A stretch of 64,000 nt of DNA from Candidatus Cloacimonadota bacterium (GCA_030445745.1 JASUTE010000001.1:195664-259663); one strand, 5' to 3'. Shown: positions 46,173 through 55,721, numbered from the stretch's first letter. Notes: generated from the letters alone by a model not told the origin. Numbers and translations: made by a program.

Positions 46173-46985
46173 ATGAAATTTAAAATTTTAGCTATTTTAA
46201 CCGTATTGGCAGTGTTAGCAGTTCCTGCTTTCGCCCAAGATAATCGTCTTACCGTTGCTGGTTCCACTACTGTACTTCCAATTGCTCAGGCAGCAGCCGA
46301 AGCTTATATGGACATGCATCCAGAGATTAACATCTCTGTTCGTGGTGGTGGCTCTAGTGTAGGCATAGCTTCTATTATAGCAGGTACAGCCGATATTGGT
46401 AATGCTTCTAGGCACGCTAAAACCAAAGAACTGGCAACCGCTCGTGAAAATGGTATTAATCTTTATGAAAATGTAGTAGCAAACGATGGTATTGCTGTTG
46501 TGGTGAATCCTTCTAACTCTATAAATGGCCTTACAACTGCTCAACTCAAATCTATCTACGCTGGTGAAGTACAGAATTGGAAAGAATTAGGCGGTCCCAA
46601 TAAGCCTATCGTGATTATTTCTCGTGACACCTCTTCCGGAACTTTTGAAGTTTTCAACAATTTGGTAATGTCAGATTCGCCGGTAGCAGCTGGCGCTTTG
46701 AAATTAGCTTCCAATAATGCCGTAGCTACCACAGTTTCCAACACTCCTGGGGCTATTGGTTATGTAGGCTTAGGTTATCTTAACGCCAGTATAAAAGCAA
46801 TTACTATAGATAATGTAATGCCCACCAAGAAAACTATCCAAAATAAGGAATATCCCATTGCTAGGACTTTGCATATGTACACAAACGGCAAACCAACCGG
46901 GTTAGCTAAAAAATTCATCGATTTCATAGTTTCAGCTAAAGGACAAGAAATAGTTGAAGGACAGGGATTCGTTAGCATAAATTAG
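46173..46985 (+). CDS. pstS: Phosphate-binding protein PstS (soluble, periplasmic)
   Basis: Periplasmic substrate-binding protein, 270 residues. Signal peptide with cleavage after 'AVPAFA'. The phosphate loops 'AGSTTV', 'RGGGSSVGI' and 'SRDTSSGTF' are conserved. Two ATGs lie in tandem at 46170 and 46173; AAGGAG is optimally spaced (6 nt) from the second. Not a lipoprotein, in contrast to the second PstS at 50226. A strong hairpin-U-tract follows at once, so this gene can be produced in excess over pstCAB. Confidence 0.95.
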   Translation: MKFKILAILTVLAVLAVPAFAQDNRLTVAGSTTVLPIAQAAAEAYMDMHPEINISVRGGGSSVGIASIIAGTADIGNASRHAKTKELATARENGINLYENVVANDGIAVVVNPSNSINGLTTAQLKSIYAGEVQNWKELGGPNKPIVIISRDTSSGTFEVFNNLVMSDSPVAAGALKLASNNAVATTVSNTPGAIGYVGLGYLNASIKAITIDNVMPTKKTIQNKEYPIARTLHMYTNGKPTGLAKKFIDFIVSAKGQEIVEGQGFVSIN

Positions 46986-47003
46986 AAGTGTAATCCTCCC
47001 CCA

Positions 47004-47037
47004 GGTCATTGGGAGATTTCTCCCAATGACCTTTTTT
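47004..47037 (+). terminator. Internal terminator/attenuator between pstS and pstC
   Basis: Near-perfect 13-bp stem GGTCATTGGGAGA / TCTCCCAATGACC (47004-47031) with a tiny loop, followed by six T residues. It lies 18 nt after the pstS stop. Partial read-through would give the high PstS to PstCAB ratio usual for such importers. Confidence 0.88.
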
Positions 47038-47060
47038 AAGAAATTAAGGTAGGAATTAAT

Positions 47061-47924
47061 ATGGATTTCAAAGAGAAAATTTTCCAATCGATTACCTACA
47101 TCGCCTCGATCTGTACAATAGTATTTCTATTTGGAATAATACTGAGTCTGTTTTTTGAAGGATTACCAGTGCTAAATTTCACTTCAATAAAGGACTTTTT
47201 ATTCAGCAAAGATTGGTATCCTACCATGTTCCCACCCAAATTTGGAATTTTATCACTTATCGCAGGTTCATTTGTAGTAACTTTAGGTGCTTTGGTTATC
47301 TCCATTCCCTTAGGATTAGGAGCCGCCATCTATATTTCTGAAATTGCCAATAAAAGAGTAAAAGAGATTTTAAAACCGCTAATCGAACTTTTAGCAGGTA
47401 TCCCTTCAGTAGTTTACGGGTTGTTTGGGATGGCTTTTTTATCTCCCTTCCTCATCAAAGTTTTTCAAGTACCTATCGGGTTAAATGCTTTTAATGCTTC
47501 TATAATTTTAGGAATAATGGTAGTTCCCATAATTTCTAGTATGTCGGAAGATGCCTTGAGCACAGTTCCCAACAGTTTAAGAGAAGCTTCTTTAGCCTTA
47601 GGTGCCAATAAATGGGAAACAATAATGAAAGTAGTGTTACCAGCAGCCAAATCGGGAGTTATCAGTAGTATAATTCTTGGTTTTGGTCGTGCTATCGGCG
47701 AAACAATGGTAGTGCTAATGGTGGCTGGTGGGGCTGCCCAAATTCCAGATAGTATCTTCGACCCGGTGCGACCAATGCCAGCAACAGTGGCAGCAGAGAT
47801 GGGTGAAACAGCCATTGGAACTCCTCATTTCCATGCTTTGTTTGGTATCGCTATCATCCTCTTTATTATAACTTTCATCTCCATTCTGATAATTGAATTC
47901 GTAGTTATGAGGAGGAAGAAATGA
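47061..47924 (+). CDS. pstC: Phosphate ABC transporter permease PstC
   Basis: Permease of 287 residues with about six membrane helices; 'FGILSLIAGSFVVTLGALVI' begins the transport domain, 'LAGIPSVVYGLFG' is family-typical, and 'EASLALGANKWETIMKVVLP' is the ATPase-contact loop. The stop overlaps the pstA start by 4 nt (ATGA). AGGTAGGAA precedes the ATG. With pstA it forms the membrane channel of the high-affinity phosphate importer. Confidence 0.95.
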   Translation: MDFKEKIFQSITYIASICTIVFLFGIILSLFFEGLPVLNFTSIKDFLFSKDWYPTMFPPKFGILSLIAGSFVVTLGALVISIPLGLGAAIYISEIANKRVKEILKPLIELLAGIPSVVYGLFGMAFLSPFLIKVFQVPIGLNAFNASIILGIMVVPIISSMSEDALSTVPNSLREASLALGANKWETIMKVVLPAAKSGVISSIILGFGRAIGETMVVLMVAGGAAQIPDSIFDPVRPMPATVAAEMGETAIGTPHFHALFGIAIILFIITFISILIIEFVVMRRKK

Positions 47925-48778
47925 CTAATATTCGTAAATTAAAATCGTCCATAGGCATAAATCTTCTCAGATTATTCATTCTGTTAACCGTCTTTTTCCT
48001 TTTTTTATTTTTATATGTTATTTTTGCCAAAGGTGGCAGCGTGGTTAGCTGGGAGTTTCTAACCGAATCGCCCAAGCGCTTTATGACAGAAGGCGGCATT
48101 TACCCTGCTATAGTAGGAACATTTTGGCTTACTGTACTTTCTATAGGATTTGCTTTACCTTTAGGAATTTTTACAGCTATATTTATGACCAGCTATGCCA
48201 AGCCTTACTGGCTGGTACGCATAGTTCGTGTTGCCATAAACACTTTAGCTGGGGTGCCATCGATAATTTACGGGCTATTTGGCCTTACTGTATTTGTTCG
48301 GTTATTTAATTTCGGTGTTTCCCTACTTTCTGGCGCCCTAACTCTGGGAGTTTTAGCACTTCCAGTAATAATAAATGCTAGCGAAGAAGCTATTCGTAGT
48401 GTTCCGGGAGATTTCAGAGATGCTTCTTTGGCTTTAGGGGCAACCAAACGTCAGACTATTTTAAGGGTAATTTTGCCAACAGCTCTTCCCAACATACTTA
48501 CCGGCGCAATTATTAGTATAGGAAGAGTGGCAGGCGAAACAGCTCCGATAATGTTCACAGCGGCAACCTTCTACACACGTTTGCTGCCAAAATCGGCAAT
48601 GGATGAAGTGATGGCTCTGCCGTATCACATCTATGCCCTTATGACAGAAGGCGCTCATCCGGCAAAACAGGTTCCTATGGCCTATGGAACAGCAGTTGTT
48701 CTTTTGGCACTAGTTCTGTTGGTAAGTACTGTGGCAATTGTAATAAGATATAGAATAAGGAAGAAAAGAAAATGGTAA
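47921..48778 (+). CDS. pstA: Phosphate ABC transporter permease PstA
   Basis: Second permease, 285 residues, six helices. '[12 protein letters not shown]' and the EAA-like loop '[20 protein letters not shown]' mirror PstC. An amino-terminal helix ('[20 protein letters not shown]') precedes the transport domain. Overlaps pstC by 4 nt and pstB by 7 nt, so translation is coupled along pstCAB. Confidence 0.95.
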   Translation: MTNIRKLKSSIGINLLRLFILLTVFFLFLFLYVIFAKGGSVVSWEFLTESPKRFMTEGGIYPAIVGTFWLTVLSIGFALPLGIFTAIFMTSYAKPYWLVRIVRVAINTLAGVPSIIYGLFGLTVFVRLFNFGVSLLSGALTLGVLALPVIINASEEAIRSVPGDFRDASLALGATKRQTILRVILPTALPNILTGAIISIGRVAGETAPIMFTAATFYTRLLPKSAMDEVMALPYHIYALMTEGAHPAKQVPMAYGTAVVLLALVLLVSTVAIVIRYRIRKKRKW

Positions 48779-49542
48779 ATAAAACACAAAAAACAGCACA
48801 TATCTCTACCGAAAACTTGAATTTATGGTTCGATGACAACCATGTACTTAAAGATATAAATATTCCAATCTATGATAAAAAAGTTACAGCTATGATAGGT
48901 CCTTCTGGCTGCGGAAAATCTACTATGCTACGTTGTTTCAATCGTATGAACGATCTTATTCCGGGCTGTAAAATAAAAGGGAAAGTAAATCTTTACGACC
49001 AGAATATTTATGATAGCAAAGTGGATGTAACCGATGTTCGCACCAAAGTTGGCATGGTATTTCAAAGACCAAACCCCTTTCCGAAATCAATTTATAAGAA
49101 TGTAGCTTACGGTTTAAAAGTACGGGGCGAGAAAAAAGCCAAAATAGATGAATTAGTGGAAAAGAGCTTGAAAGATGCCTGGCTTTGGGATGAGGTAAAA
49201 GACAGATTACATGAATCTGCTTTCTCACTATCAGGCGGACAGCAACAGCGCTTATGCATAGCCCGCGCTTTGGCTAACAACCCCGAGATCCTTCTTCTGG
49301 ATGAGCCAACCTCGGCTTTGGATCCGCAATCTACCGCTAAAATTGAAGAGCTGTGTTTGGAACTAAAGAACAAGGTAACGATTCTAATTGTTACCCACAA
49401 TATAGCTCAGGCCGGTAGAATTTCCGATTACACAGCTTTTATATTTTTAGGTGAGCTGGTAGAATTTGCCCCAACCAAAGAGATGTTCACTGTTCCTAAA
49501 GACAGTAGAACCGAACAATATTTAAGTGGAGCTTTCGGTTAA
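48772..49542 (+). CDS. pstB: Phosphate ABC transporter ATPase PstB
   Basis: ATPase of 256 residues. Walker A 'GPSGCGKST' at about residue 43 followed by '[14 protein letters not shown]', which is specific for PstB; signature 'LSGGQQQRL', Walker B '[11 protein letters not shown]', switch 'VTHNIAQA'. Energises phosphate uptake and, in many bacteria, signals through PhoU to PhoR. Overlaps pstA; phoU follows after 16 nt. Confidence 0.97.
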   Translation: MVNKTQKTAHISTENLNLWFDDNHVLKDINIPIYDKKVTAMIGPSGCGKSTMLRCFNRMNDLIPGCKIKGKVNLYDQNIYDSKVDVTDVRTKVGMVFQRPNPFPKSIYKNVAYGLKVRGEKKAKIDELVEKSLKDAWLWDEVKDRLHESAFSLSGGQQQRLCIARALANNPEILLLDEPTSALDPQSTAKIEELCLELKNKVTILIVTHNIAQAGRISDYTAFIFLGELVEFAPTKEMFTVPKDSRTEQYLSGAFG

Positions 49543-49558
49543 TAACTAAGGCAGGAAA

Positions 49559-50212
49559 ATGCTAAAAGAAGAATTGAATAATTTAAAAAAACAGCTTATT
49601 GAAGAATCTATGCTTGTGGAAGAAAACTTGGATCATAGCTTCAAAGGTTTTTTGGCACATAATGTGCAAAACTTGGACAGAGTTTTCACAATAGAAAATA
49701 AGATAGATAAGTTGAACATGAAAATTGAAGAAAACTGTACCAGTTTAATAGCACTGAAAAGACCTGGAACCAAGAACTTGCGTACCATAATTGCAGTAAT
49801 GAAAATAAATAACGTGATAGAAAGAATGGGAGATTTGACAGTGAATATTGTGAAAAGCTACAAATTCTTACTCGACCATCCCTATCATCGTCCACTTATA
49901 GAATTGGCAAGTTTGGCAAAAGAATCTAAGAACATGCTGAAAAACAGCATAACCTCATTCATAGAAGAAAACGAGGATTTGGCTTTAAATGTATGTAAAC
50001 AAGATCACAAGATAGATTTGATCCACAAAAAATTCTTCAAAATTCTTATCAGCGAATCTGACTTGAATATAGCAATAGCTTTTCACTTGAATCGTATTTC
50101 CAAAAACTATGAACGTATTTCTGACTTGACGACTAACATTGCTGAATGTTCTATTTACATGATAAGAGGTCATTTAGTAAAGCACTCTGCCTTAGAAACA
50201 GGCATTGGCTAA
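49559..50212 (+). CDS. phoU: PhoU family phosphate signalling protein (first copy)
   Basis: Helical protein of 217 residues with two three-helix repeats, each bearing the metal-binding E-x-x-x-D pattern: 'ERMGDL' in repeat 1 and 'ERISDLTTNIAE' in repeat 2. PhoU restrains PhoR when phosphate is ample. AAGGCAGG is the ribosome binding site. Followed, with the start codons close, by the lipoprotein PstS gene. A second, more canonical copy is at 51220. Confidence 0.93.
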   Translation: MLKEELNNLKKQLIEESMLVEENLDHSFKGFLAHNVQNLDRVFTIENKIDKLNMKIEENCTSLIALKRPGTKNLRTIIAVMKINNVIERMGDLTVNIVKSYKFLLDHPYHRPLIELASLAKESKNMLKNSITSFIEENEDLALNVCKQDHKIDLIHKKFFKILISESDLNIAIAFHLNRISKNYERISDLTTNIAECSIYMIRGHLVKHSALETGIG

Positions 50213-50225
50213 ACCAGGAGGTAGT

Positions 50226-51215
50226 ATGAAAAAGTATCTTTTACTGTTAGCAGCAGCGCTTGTTATATTTGCCTGTAACAATCGGAACAAGCAAGAAATC
50301 TACGGTTTGGGTGCCACCTTCCCGGCTCCACTATACCAAAAAATGTTCAGTGAATATGAAAAACAAACAGAAGTAAACATAACTTACTCTGCTGTTGGTT
50401 CTGGCGCTGGGATCCTGCAATTGCAAAAAGGGCTTATTGATTTTGCAGCATCCGACATAATTCCCAAAGATAATGAATTCAAACAAGATATCGTGATGAT
50501 TCCAACCTGTTTGGGTGCTGTGGCAGTTGCCTATAATCTTCCTGCTAATCCATCACTGCGGCTTACTCCCCAGCTGGTAGCAAAGATATTTTTGGGAAAA
50601 ATAACCACCTGGAACGACCCTCAGCTAAAAAAGATTAATCCAAATATTATCTTACCCAATCATCGTATTATAGTAAATCATCGTTCCGACCGCAGTGGTA
50701 CCAGCGAAATCTTCCATAATTTTTTGAATAAAACCAGTAAATTATGGCAAGCAGAACAATCAGAAAATTTCGTAGATAAATTCATAGGCTTGAAAGCAAC
50801 CAGCAACACTGCTGTAGCCGAAAACATTAAACAAACACCCTATTCTATCGGATATCTTAGCTCGGCCTACCTGAGCACACATAAACTTTCTGCTGCTGCC
50901 ATCAAAAATGCTTCTGGCGACTTTGTAAAACCAACCCCAAGCTCTATAACTAAAGCAGCAGAAAACATAACCGCTTCTGAAATAACCAGCTATATCACTA
51001 ATTCCAAACAAGGTTACCCAATAAGTAGTTTTACCTGGCTGCTTGTTCCCAGTAATCTACATAAATATCGCCCGCAAAAAGCTTCTCAGATGATTAACCT
51101 ATTCCATTGGATGATAACAGAAGGTCAGAGCTATGCTAAGCAATTGCAATATGCACCGCTTCCCCAGCAAATAATTCCTGAACTGAAAAAAAAGTTAAAT
51201 AAAATAGGAGAATAA
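50226..51215 (+). CDS. pstS: Second PstS, lipoprotein form
   Basis: Phosphate-binding protein of 329 residues with a lipobox 'LVIFAC', so lipid-anchored, and the PstS loops 'GLGATFPAPLY', 'SAVGSGAGI', 'FAASD' and 'HRSDRSGTS'. It belongs to the longer E. coli-like PstS branch, unlike the short copy at 46173. Start ATG 50226 follows CAGGAGG; an upstream TTG at 50205 would destroy the signal peptide context. Placed between two phoU genes, perhaps serving a different affinity range or membrane location. Confidence 0.93.
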   Translation: MKKYLLLLAAALVIFACNNRNKQEIYGLGATFPAPLYQKMFSEYEKQTEVNITYSAVGSGAGILQLQKGLIDFAASDIIPKDNEFKQDIVMIPTCLGAVAVAYNLPANPSLRLTPQLVAKIFLGKITTWNDPQLKKINPNIILPNHRIIVNHRSDRSGTSEIFHNFLNKTSKLWQAEQSENFVDKFIGLKATSNTAVAENIKQTPYSIGYLSSAYLSTHKLSAAAIKNASGDFVKPTPSSITKAAENITASEITSYITNSKQGYPISSFTWLLVPSNLHKYRPQKASQMINLFHWMITEGQSYAKQLQYAPLPQQIIPELKKKLNKIGE

Positions 51216-51219
51216 AGAA

Positions 51220-51873
51220 ATGTTAACCAGCAAAATAGCCGGACTGAAAAAATCTATTATAGAAGAAGCAGATCTTGTGATAAATATGATGGATATTTGT
51301 ATTCAAGGTTTGTTGGAACGAGATAAAACTAAGTTAGAAGAAATTGTGGAGCTAGAAGAGCAGGTAAACAACAAAGAAATTGAGCTCGATGAAGCCTGTA
51401 CAACCCTTATAGCACTTAATCAACCGGAAGCAAAAAATCTGCGTACAATTCTTATGATACTGAAAATGAACAATGATTTGGAAAGAATGGGTGATTTGGT
51501 GACCAATATGTCTAAATGTGCTTCCTACCTGGTACGCAAGCCTTCTATTACAAAATTGGTAGCCTTGCCCAAAATGGCTGAAGCTGCCAGCAAAATGGTG
51601 AAATCTTCCATCCAGGCTTTTATAGATGAAAACGCTGAAGAAGCTAAACATGTTTGTGAAGCAGATGATGAAGTAGATGACTTGAAAGAACATATCTACC
51701 GCACATTAGTAACCTACATGATAGAAGACCCTACCACCATAAAACGAGCTATCTGCTTCAACAACATTGCCTCTTATTTGGAACGGATCGCCGACCTTTC
51801 TACCAATATCGCCGAAGAAACCATCTTTGTTGCCAAAGGCAAGATAGTGAAACATGGTCCCGAGGAAGAATAG
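51220..51873 (+). CDS. phoU: PhoU family protein (second copy)
   Basis: 217 residues, same two-repeat helical layout as the copy at 49559: 'LERMGDLVTNM' and 'LERIADLSTNIAEE'. About the same length, clearly a paralogue. It ends the phosphate operon; no obvious terminator hairpin was seen after 51873. AGGAG 12 nt upstream overlaps the end of the previous gene. With two binding proteins and two PhoU, the locus may hold two regulatory branches. Confidence 0.93.
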   Translation: MLTSKIAGLKKSIIEEADLVINMMDICIQGLLERDKTKLEEIVELEEQVNNKEIELDEACTTLIALNQPEAKNLRTILMILKMNNDLERMGDLVTNMSKCASYLVRKPSITKLVALPKMAEAASKMVKSSIQAFIDENAEEAKHVCEADDEVDDLKEHIYRTLVTYMIEDPTTIKRAICFNNIASYLERIADLSTNIAEETIFVAKGKIVKHGPEEE

Positions 51874-52475
51874 ATAGCGTAACCTGCTAAACAACCCGAT
51901 GGAGGGTAACTCATTGTTGTCTTCCATTTTAAATCCTTCATATTTCATAACTCATTGTTATTTAATGAGTTAATTTTACAAAAATCATCTTGGCTACTTC
52001 CTAACCAACAAATTATTGTCTTAATGTCTTTAGGGATAATAAATTAAAAGAAGCCAAACTGAATTATAAAAATGTTGTCCTGCAAAATGAGTTACCTTCG
52101 ATTTTAGGTGGCCAAAGCACAAACATTTTTGCAAGCTCAAAATCTCTGAAAAAAGGATGCACAAGAAATTCCAAGTTAGAAAACCTTTTCCTAGGGGAGG
52201 TTCAACAGAATTCACCTCCATTCCAAAAACTCTATCCCAAAAGGCGAGTTGGGTAAAGAATAAATGCTTTCCTGCAACATCTCGGTTGGGAAAATCCAAA
52301 GTAATACTCGCTGAAAGCTATCGAGAATATTCTCGGACTTTCTCTGCTAGAAAATCAATTAATTTTATTTACCTCAGGCTATATGCGGGTTTATTTTAAT
52401 CCCGCTATTTAAAATTTTACTCTGTTTTTTGCCAATTATGCAGAATTCATTTTAAAATCATAGGACTCTATTGTT
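51874..52475. other. Non-coding interval with short repeats
   Basis: No supported gene in about 600 bases. TAACTCATTGTT occurs at 51907-51918 and again at about 51948-51959. GGTAACTCATT (51905-51915) has an inverted copy AATGAGTTACC near 52087-52097, bounding about 190 bases. This may be a small inverted-repeat element or chance. A short plus-strand frame at 52157-52399 has no recognisable similarity. Confidence 0.35.
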
Positions 52476-53627
52476 TTATTCTAAAGCTTTTCTCACATTT
52501 TTCAATTCTCTTCTAATAGAAATATTCTGTGGACAATGAGTCTCACATTCTCCACATTCTATACAGTTGGCAGCCTTAGCCTTATCTAATAAAAACTTCT
52601 TATATTGTGTTTTGGCTTGCTCTATATCATTAAATAAATAACCATTATTATAAATAGCAAAGTTTTGTGGTATATCAACTCCTACCGGGCAGGGCATACA
52701 GTACTTGCATGCTGTACAATTAATTTTCGTTTTATTTTTAAATACTTTTTTAGCATAATTAACTAATTCAATTTCTTGTTCAGTTAACGAATTAGCCTCT
52801 CCCTTTTGGGCAGTTTTAATATTGTCTTTCACCTGCTCCATGGTGGTCATTCCACTCAAAACTACTGAAACTTCTGGATGGTTCATTACCCATCTGAGTG
52901 CCCACTGGGCTGGTGTTCTTTTTATTGGCGCTTCCTCCCATTTATTCAAAATTTCCTCTGGTACTTTTCCTGCTAATCTACCACCTTTTAGTGGCTCCAT
53001 GATCACAATCCCCAGCCCTTTATCTGCAGCATATTTTAAACCTTCTTTACCAGCTTGATAATTTTCATCTAAATAGTTATATTGAATTTGACAAAATGAC
53101 CAGTCATAAAAATCTACAATTTCTTTAAAGGTCTTGGGACCATCATGAAAAGAAAATCCAGCGTATTTTATCCGACCATCTTTTATAGCTTGATCTAAAA
53201 ATTCATCTACACCGCATTTTTTTAAATTTTCCCAGACACCTTTATTTAGTGAATGGAGTAAATAAAAATCTATTTTATCTGTTTCCAGGCGTTCAAGTTG
53301 TTCTGCCAATAATCTATCCATATCTTCTCTACTTTGGACTAACCAAGTGGGAAGCTTTGTTGCTAAATTCACTTTTTCGCGATATCCATCCTTTAACGCT
53401 CTTGCTACAAAAGGCTCGCCTTCTCCTGGTTTATCAAATCCTGTACCATGATAAGGATATGCTGTGTCAACATAATTTACTCCATTATCAATTGCATATC
53501 TCAGCATATTTGTTGCTTTTTCCTCATCAATATTATTTTGTTCACCATTAATAACGGGTAATCTCATACAACCAAATCCTAAAACAGAAACCTTTTCATT
53601 TGTTTTTCCCATTTTTCTGTATAACAT
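52476..53627 (-). CDS. Aldo/keto reductase with C-terminal iron-sulfur motifs
   Basis: NAD(P)H-dependent AKR barrel (about residues 1-285) with catalytic Tyr in 'DTAYPYHG', Lys in 'NLATKLP' and His in 'FYLLHSL'. A C-terminal extension carries 'CTACKYCMPCPVGV' and 'CIECGECETHCPQ', so two cysteine groups able to hold [4Fe-4S] clusters. This AKR-ferredoxin arrangement is common in anaerobes. The start follows AGGAGATG. Upstream by 11 nt is the DUF1893 gene, and further upstream the Fe-alcohol dehydrogenase, suggesting an aldehyde-handling island. Confidence 0.92.
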   Translation of the reverse strand: MLYRKMGKTNEKVSVLGFGCMRLPVINGEQNNIDEEKATNMLRYAIDNGVNYVDTAYPYHGTGFDKPGEGEPFVARALKDGYREKVNLATKLPTWLVQSREDMDRLLAEQLERLETDKIDFYLLHSLNKGVWENLKKCGVDEFLDQAIKDGRIKYAGFSFHDGPKTFKEIVDFYDWSFCQIQYNYLDENYQAGKEGLKYAADKGLGIVIMEPLKGGRLAGKVPEEILNKWEEAPIKRTPAQWALRWVMNHPEVSVVLSGMTTMEQVKDNIKTAQKGEANSLTEQEIELVNYAKKVFKNKTKINCTACKYCMPCPVGVDIPQNFAIYNNGYLFNDIEQAKTQYKKFLLDKAKAANCIECGECETHCPQNISIRRELKNVRKALE

Positions 53628-53638
53628 CTTTTCATCTC

Positions 53639-54067
53639 CTATATATTTTTTAGCTCTTTTATTTTTTCTTTCAGTTGATAATAAGCAACTTCAGCATCTT
53701 CAATATCGATAACTGTCTCTTCTAAGGGACACATACCATCACCTGTAAGGTTTGTTATGATTTCCACCTTTTTACCATAATCGACCAGATGATTTTGTTC
53801 TTTCAAATAATTTAAAGCCACTTCACTTATAACTTCACCATATACTTTTTCTACTCCAGCAAGAGTTATAATTACTGCAGCGGCTTTTCCAACAACCTTA
53901 TCAATAACAAAAGCATTTTTCAAAACTTCTGGTTCATTTTCATAAAAGGAAATTAATGGTGAAATACCCTTCCCTTTAACTGCTCGAATAATTTCATCAT
54001 TTTTTATAATTATACAATCTGCTTCTCCGGCTTTAATAAATCTTTTTGCTTTTTCTAACACCTGCAT
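53639..54067 (-). CDS. DUF1893 family protein
   Basis: 142 residues. The DUF1893 core is clear: 'CIIIKNDEII', 'GKGISPLISFYE', 'DKVVGKAAAVIITLAGV' and 'YGEVISEVAL', and at the end 'GDGMCPLEETV'. Function unknown; family members sit beside or are fused to redox enzymes and are related to the LdcA/cytidine-deaminase-like fold by some annotations (not verifiable here). GGAG precedes the ATG. Cotranscribed with the aldo/keto reductase. Confidence 0.85.
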   Translation of the reverse strand: MQVLEKAKRFIKAGEADCIIIKNDEIIRAVKGKGISPLISFYENEPEVLKNAFVIDKVVGKAAAVIITLAGVEKVYGEVISEVALNYLKEQNHLVDYGKKVEIITNLTGDGMCPLEETVIDIEDAEVAYYQLKEKIKELKNI

Positions 54068-54133
54068 TTTAATTCAACTCCAATTTATAGTTTGAATATT
54101 TTTTTACAGAATATACTATTACAGGAATTAAAA

Positions 54134-54467
54134 TTAATTAATAATTATTCCCGGTATTCCCGTAATAAAAGCTCCTGTTACCGACTCGCCTGTAAGTTAA
54201 CATAATTTAAAAATAAAATTGGGAAAAACAAATCATATATTATCAGTCCCCAGACCATAGCAATTATAAGTGTTGGATAAATTGCTAATTTGAATTTATG
54301 ATAAAGCAGTCCACTTACCAAACCATACATAAGCAGCTTTCCCATCCATCAAAGGCAAAACTGGGAAATTTGGGGCATCCCTATTAAAACACTGGACAGT
54401 GCAGGATTTATAAATCCAATTAAAAGAAATTGTTTAATTTCACTGTTTCCACGCTTTTAATCTCCAT
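54134..54467 (-). pseudogene. Decayed ECF transporter S component
   Basis: Minus-strand reading gives 'MEIKSVETVK', then in another frame 'QFLLIGFINPALSSVLIGMP', a TGA stop, 'MGKLLMYGLVSGLLYHK', 'YPTLIIAMVWGLIIYDLFF', and, after a further shift, 'VTGAFITGIPGIIIN' and a stop. The pieces follow the order of ECF S components (xxSPLLSSLLTGMP, LATYGLLAGLLY, GAxxTGIPGI). At least two frame changes, one in-frame stop and loss of the amino-terminal helices show a non-functional gene. It lies between the Fe-alcohol dehydrogenase and DUF1893 genes, all on the minus strand. Confidence 0.75.
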
Positions 54468-54522
54468 TTTAATTTTTATTAAGTTTACTTTAAATAGTTA
54501 TTTATGAACTTATGGAAGCTAC

Positions 54523-55692
54523 TTATTTATAAGCCTTTTGATAAATTTCTACAGTGTCTTCTAAACTTAATTCGCTTCTATCGCACTGGAAAAGAGCTCC
54601 CATGGTTTCTCTTGCATTTTTAGCCATTGCCTCAAACTCATCTTCTTTAATTCCATAATCAGACATCTTAAGCTCTGCTACCCCGCATTTCTGCTGTAGT
54701 TCTTCGAGAGCTGTAAGAAAATCTTCTGCTTTTTCGGCATCATCTTTTCCCAGAGCTTTTGCCAGTTCAATAAATCTCTCTTCAGCAACTCCTCGCTCTA
54801 TCATTTTGCCAAAATATGCCCTGCTGAGCATAATTAAACCCGAACCATGAGGAAGTTCCTGATGAAAAGCGGACATTGCGTGTTCTAAAGAGTGCTGACT
54901 TGTTAATGCACCTAATTCCATTACTAAACCGGATAAAGTGTTGGCAAAGGCCACTTTTTCTCTTGCCTCCAGATCATCTCCATTTTCTACAGCTTTTGGT
55001 AGTCCTTCAGCTATATTTTTAACAGCGGTAATTGCATACATATCACTCATTTTATTGGTAAATTTAGACAGATATCCTTCTATACTGTGAAATAGGGCAT
55101 CAAAACCCTGAAATGCAGTATATTTTGGCGGGACTGTGGTCATTAGTTCTGGATCAACAACTGCTATTTTAGGCAGAAGATCGGGATGTACAAATCCAAT
55201 TTTCTCATTAGTTTCTGAATTAGTAATTACAGTTCCTCTATCAACTTCGGATCCTGTTCCAGCTGTAGTTGTAATTGCAACTACAGGGAGTGGAGTATTT
55301 TTAACTTCTTTACCTTTACCAGTTCCACCGGGAATATAATCCCAGTAATCACCTTCATTAACAGCCATCAGTGCAATTGATTTGGCGGCGTCCATACTGC
55401 TTCCTCCACCAAGTGCCACTACAAAATCACAATTATTGTCTGCGGCCATTCTGGCACCTGCCATAACTGTTGATTTTAAGGGATTTGATTCTATCTGATC
55501 AAATAAAACAGTTTCTGCTCCAGCTTTTTTAAGCTGTTCTTCTGTTTTTTCTAAATAACCGTATTTTTTGGCAGAAGTTCCATTTGAGATAACAATTAAA
55601 GCTTTCTTTCCGGGTAATTTTTCTTGATGCAGATTATTCAGCTGTCCAGATCCAAATAACAATTTTGTTGCTATATCCATTCTAAAACTCAT
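54523..55692 (-). CDS. Iron-containing alcohol dehydrogenase
   Basis: Group III alcohol dehydrogenase of 389 residues. Nucleotide-binding 'GGGSSMDAAKS' (about residue 95), 'TTTAGTGSEV', and metal-ligand segment 'GFDALFHSIEGY', with further His in 'SQHSLEHAMSAFHQ' and 'LPHGSGL'. NAD(P)-dependent interconversion of alcohols and aldehydes; exact substrate uncertain (butanol/propanediol/lactaldehyde types share these motifs). GGAGG lies 9 nt before the ATG. Upstream is a MerR-type operator and a long-spacer promoter, which suggests induction by reactive aldehydes. Confidence 0.94.
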   Translation of the reverse strand: MSFRMDIATKLLFGSGQLNNLHQEKLPGKKALIVISNGTSAKKYGYLEKTEEQLKKAGAETVLFDQIESNPLKSTVMAGARMAADNNCDFVVALGGGSSMDAAKSIALMAVNEGDYWDYIPGGTGKGKEVKNTPLPVVAITTTAGTGSEVDRGTVITNSETNEKIGFVHPDLLPKIAVVDPELMTTVPPKYTAFQGFDALFHSIEGYLSKFTNKMSDMYAITAVKNIAEGLPKAVENGDDLEAREKVAFANTLSGLVMELGALTSQHSLEHAMSAFHQELPHGSGLIMLSRAYFGKMIERGVAEERFIELAKALGKDDAEKAEDFLTALEELQQKCGVAELKMSDYGIKEDEFEAMAKNARETMGALFQCDRSELSLEDTVEIYQKAYK

Positions 55693-55721
55693 TATTATAA
55701 CCTCCGAAATTTAATTTTTTT

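Noticed and set aside
52157..52399. Plus-strand open frame of 80 codons after the pst operon
   Set aside because: No recognisable family, no ribosome binding site, and an equally long frame on the opposite strand; not supported as a gene.
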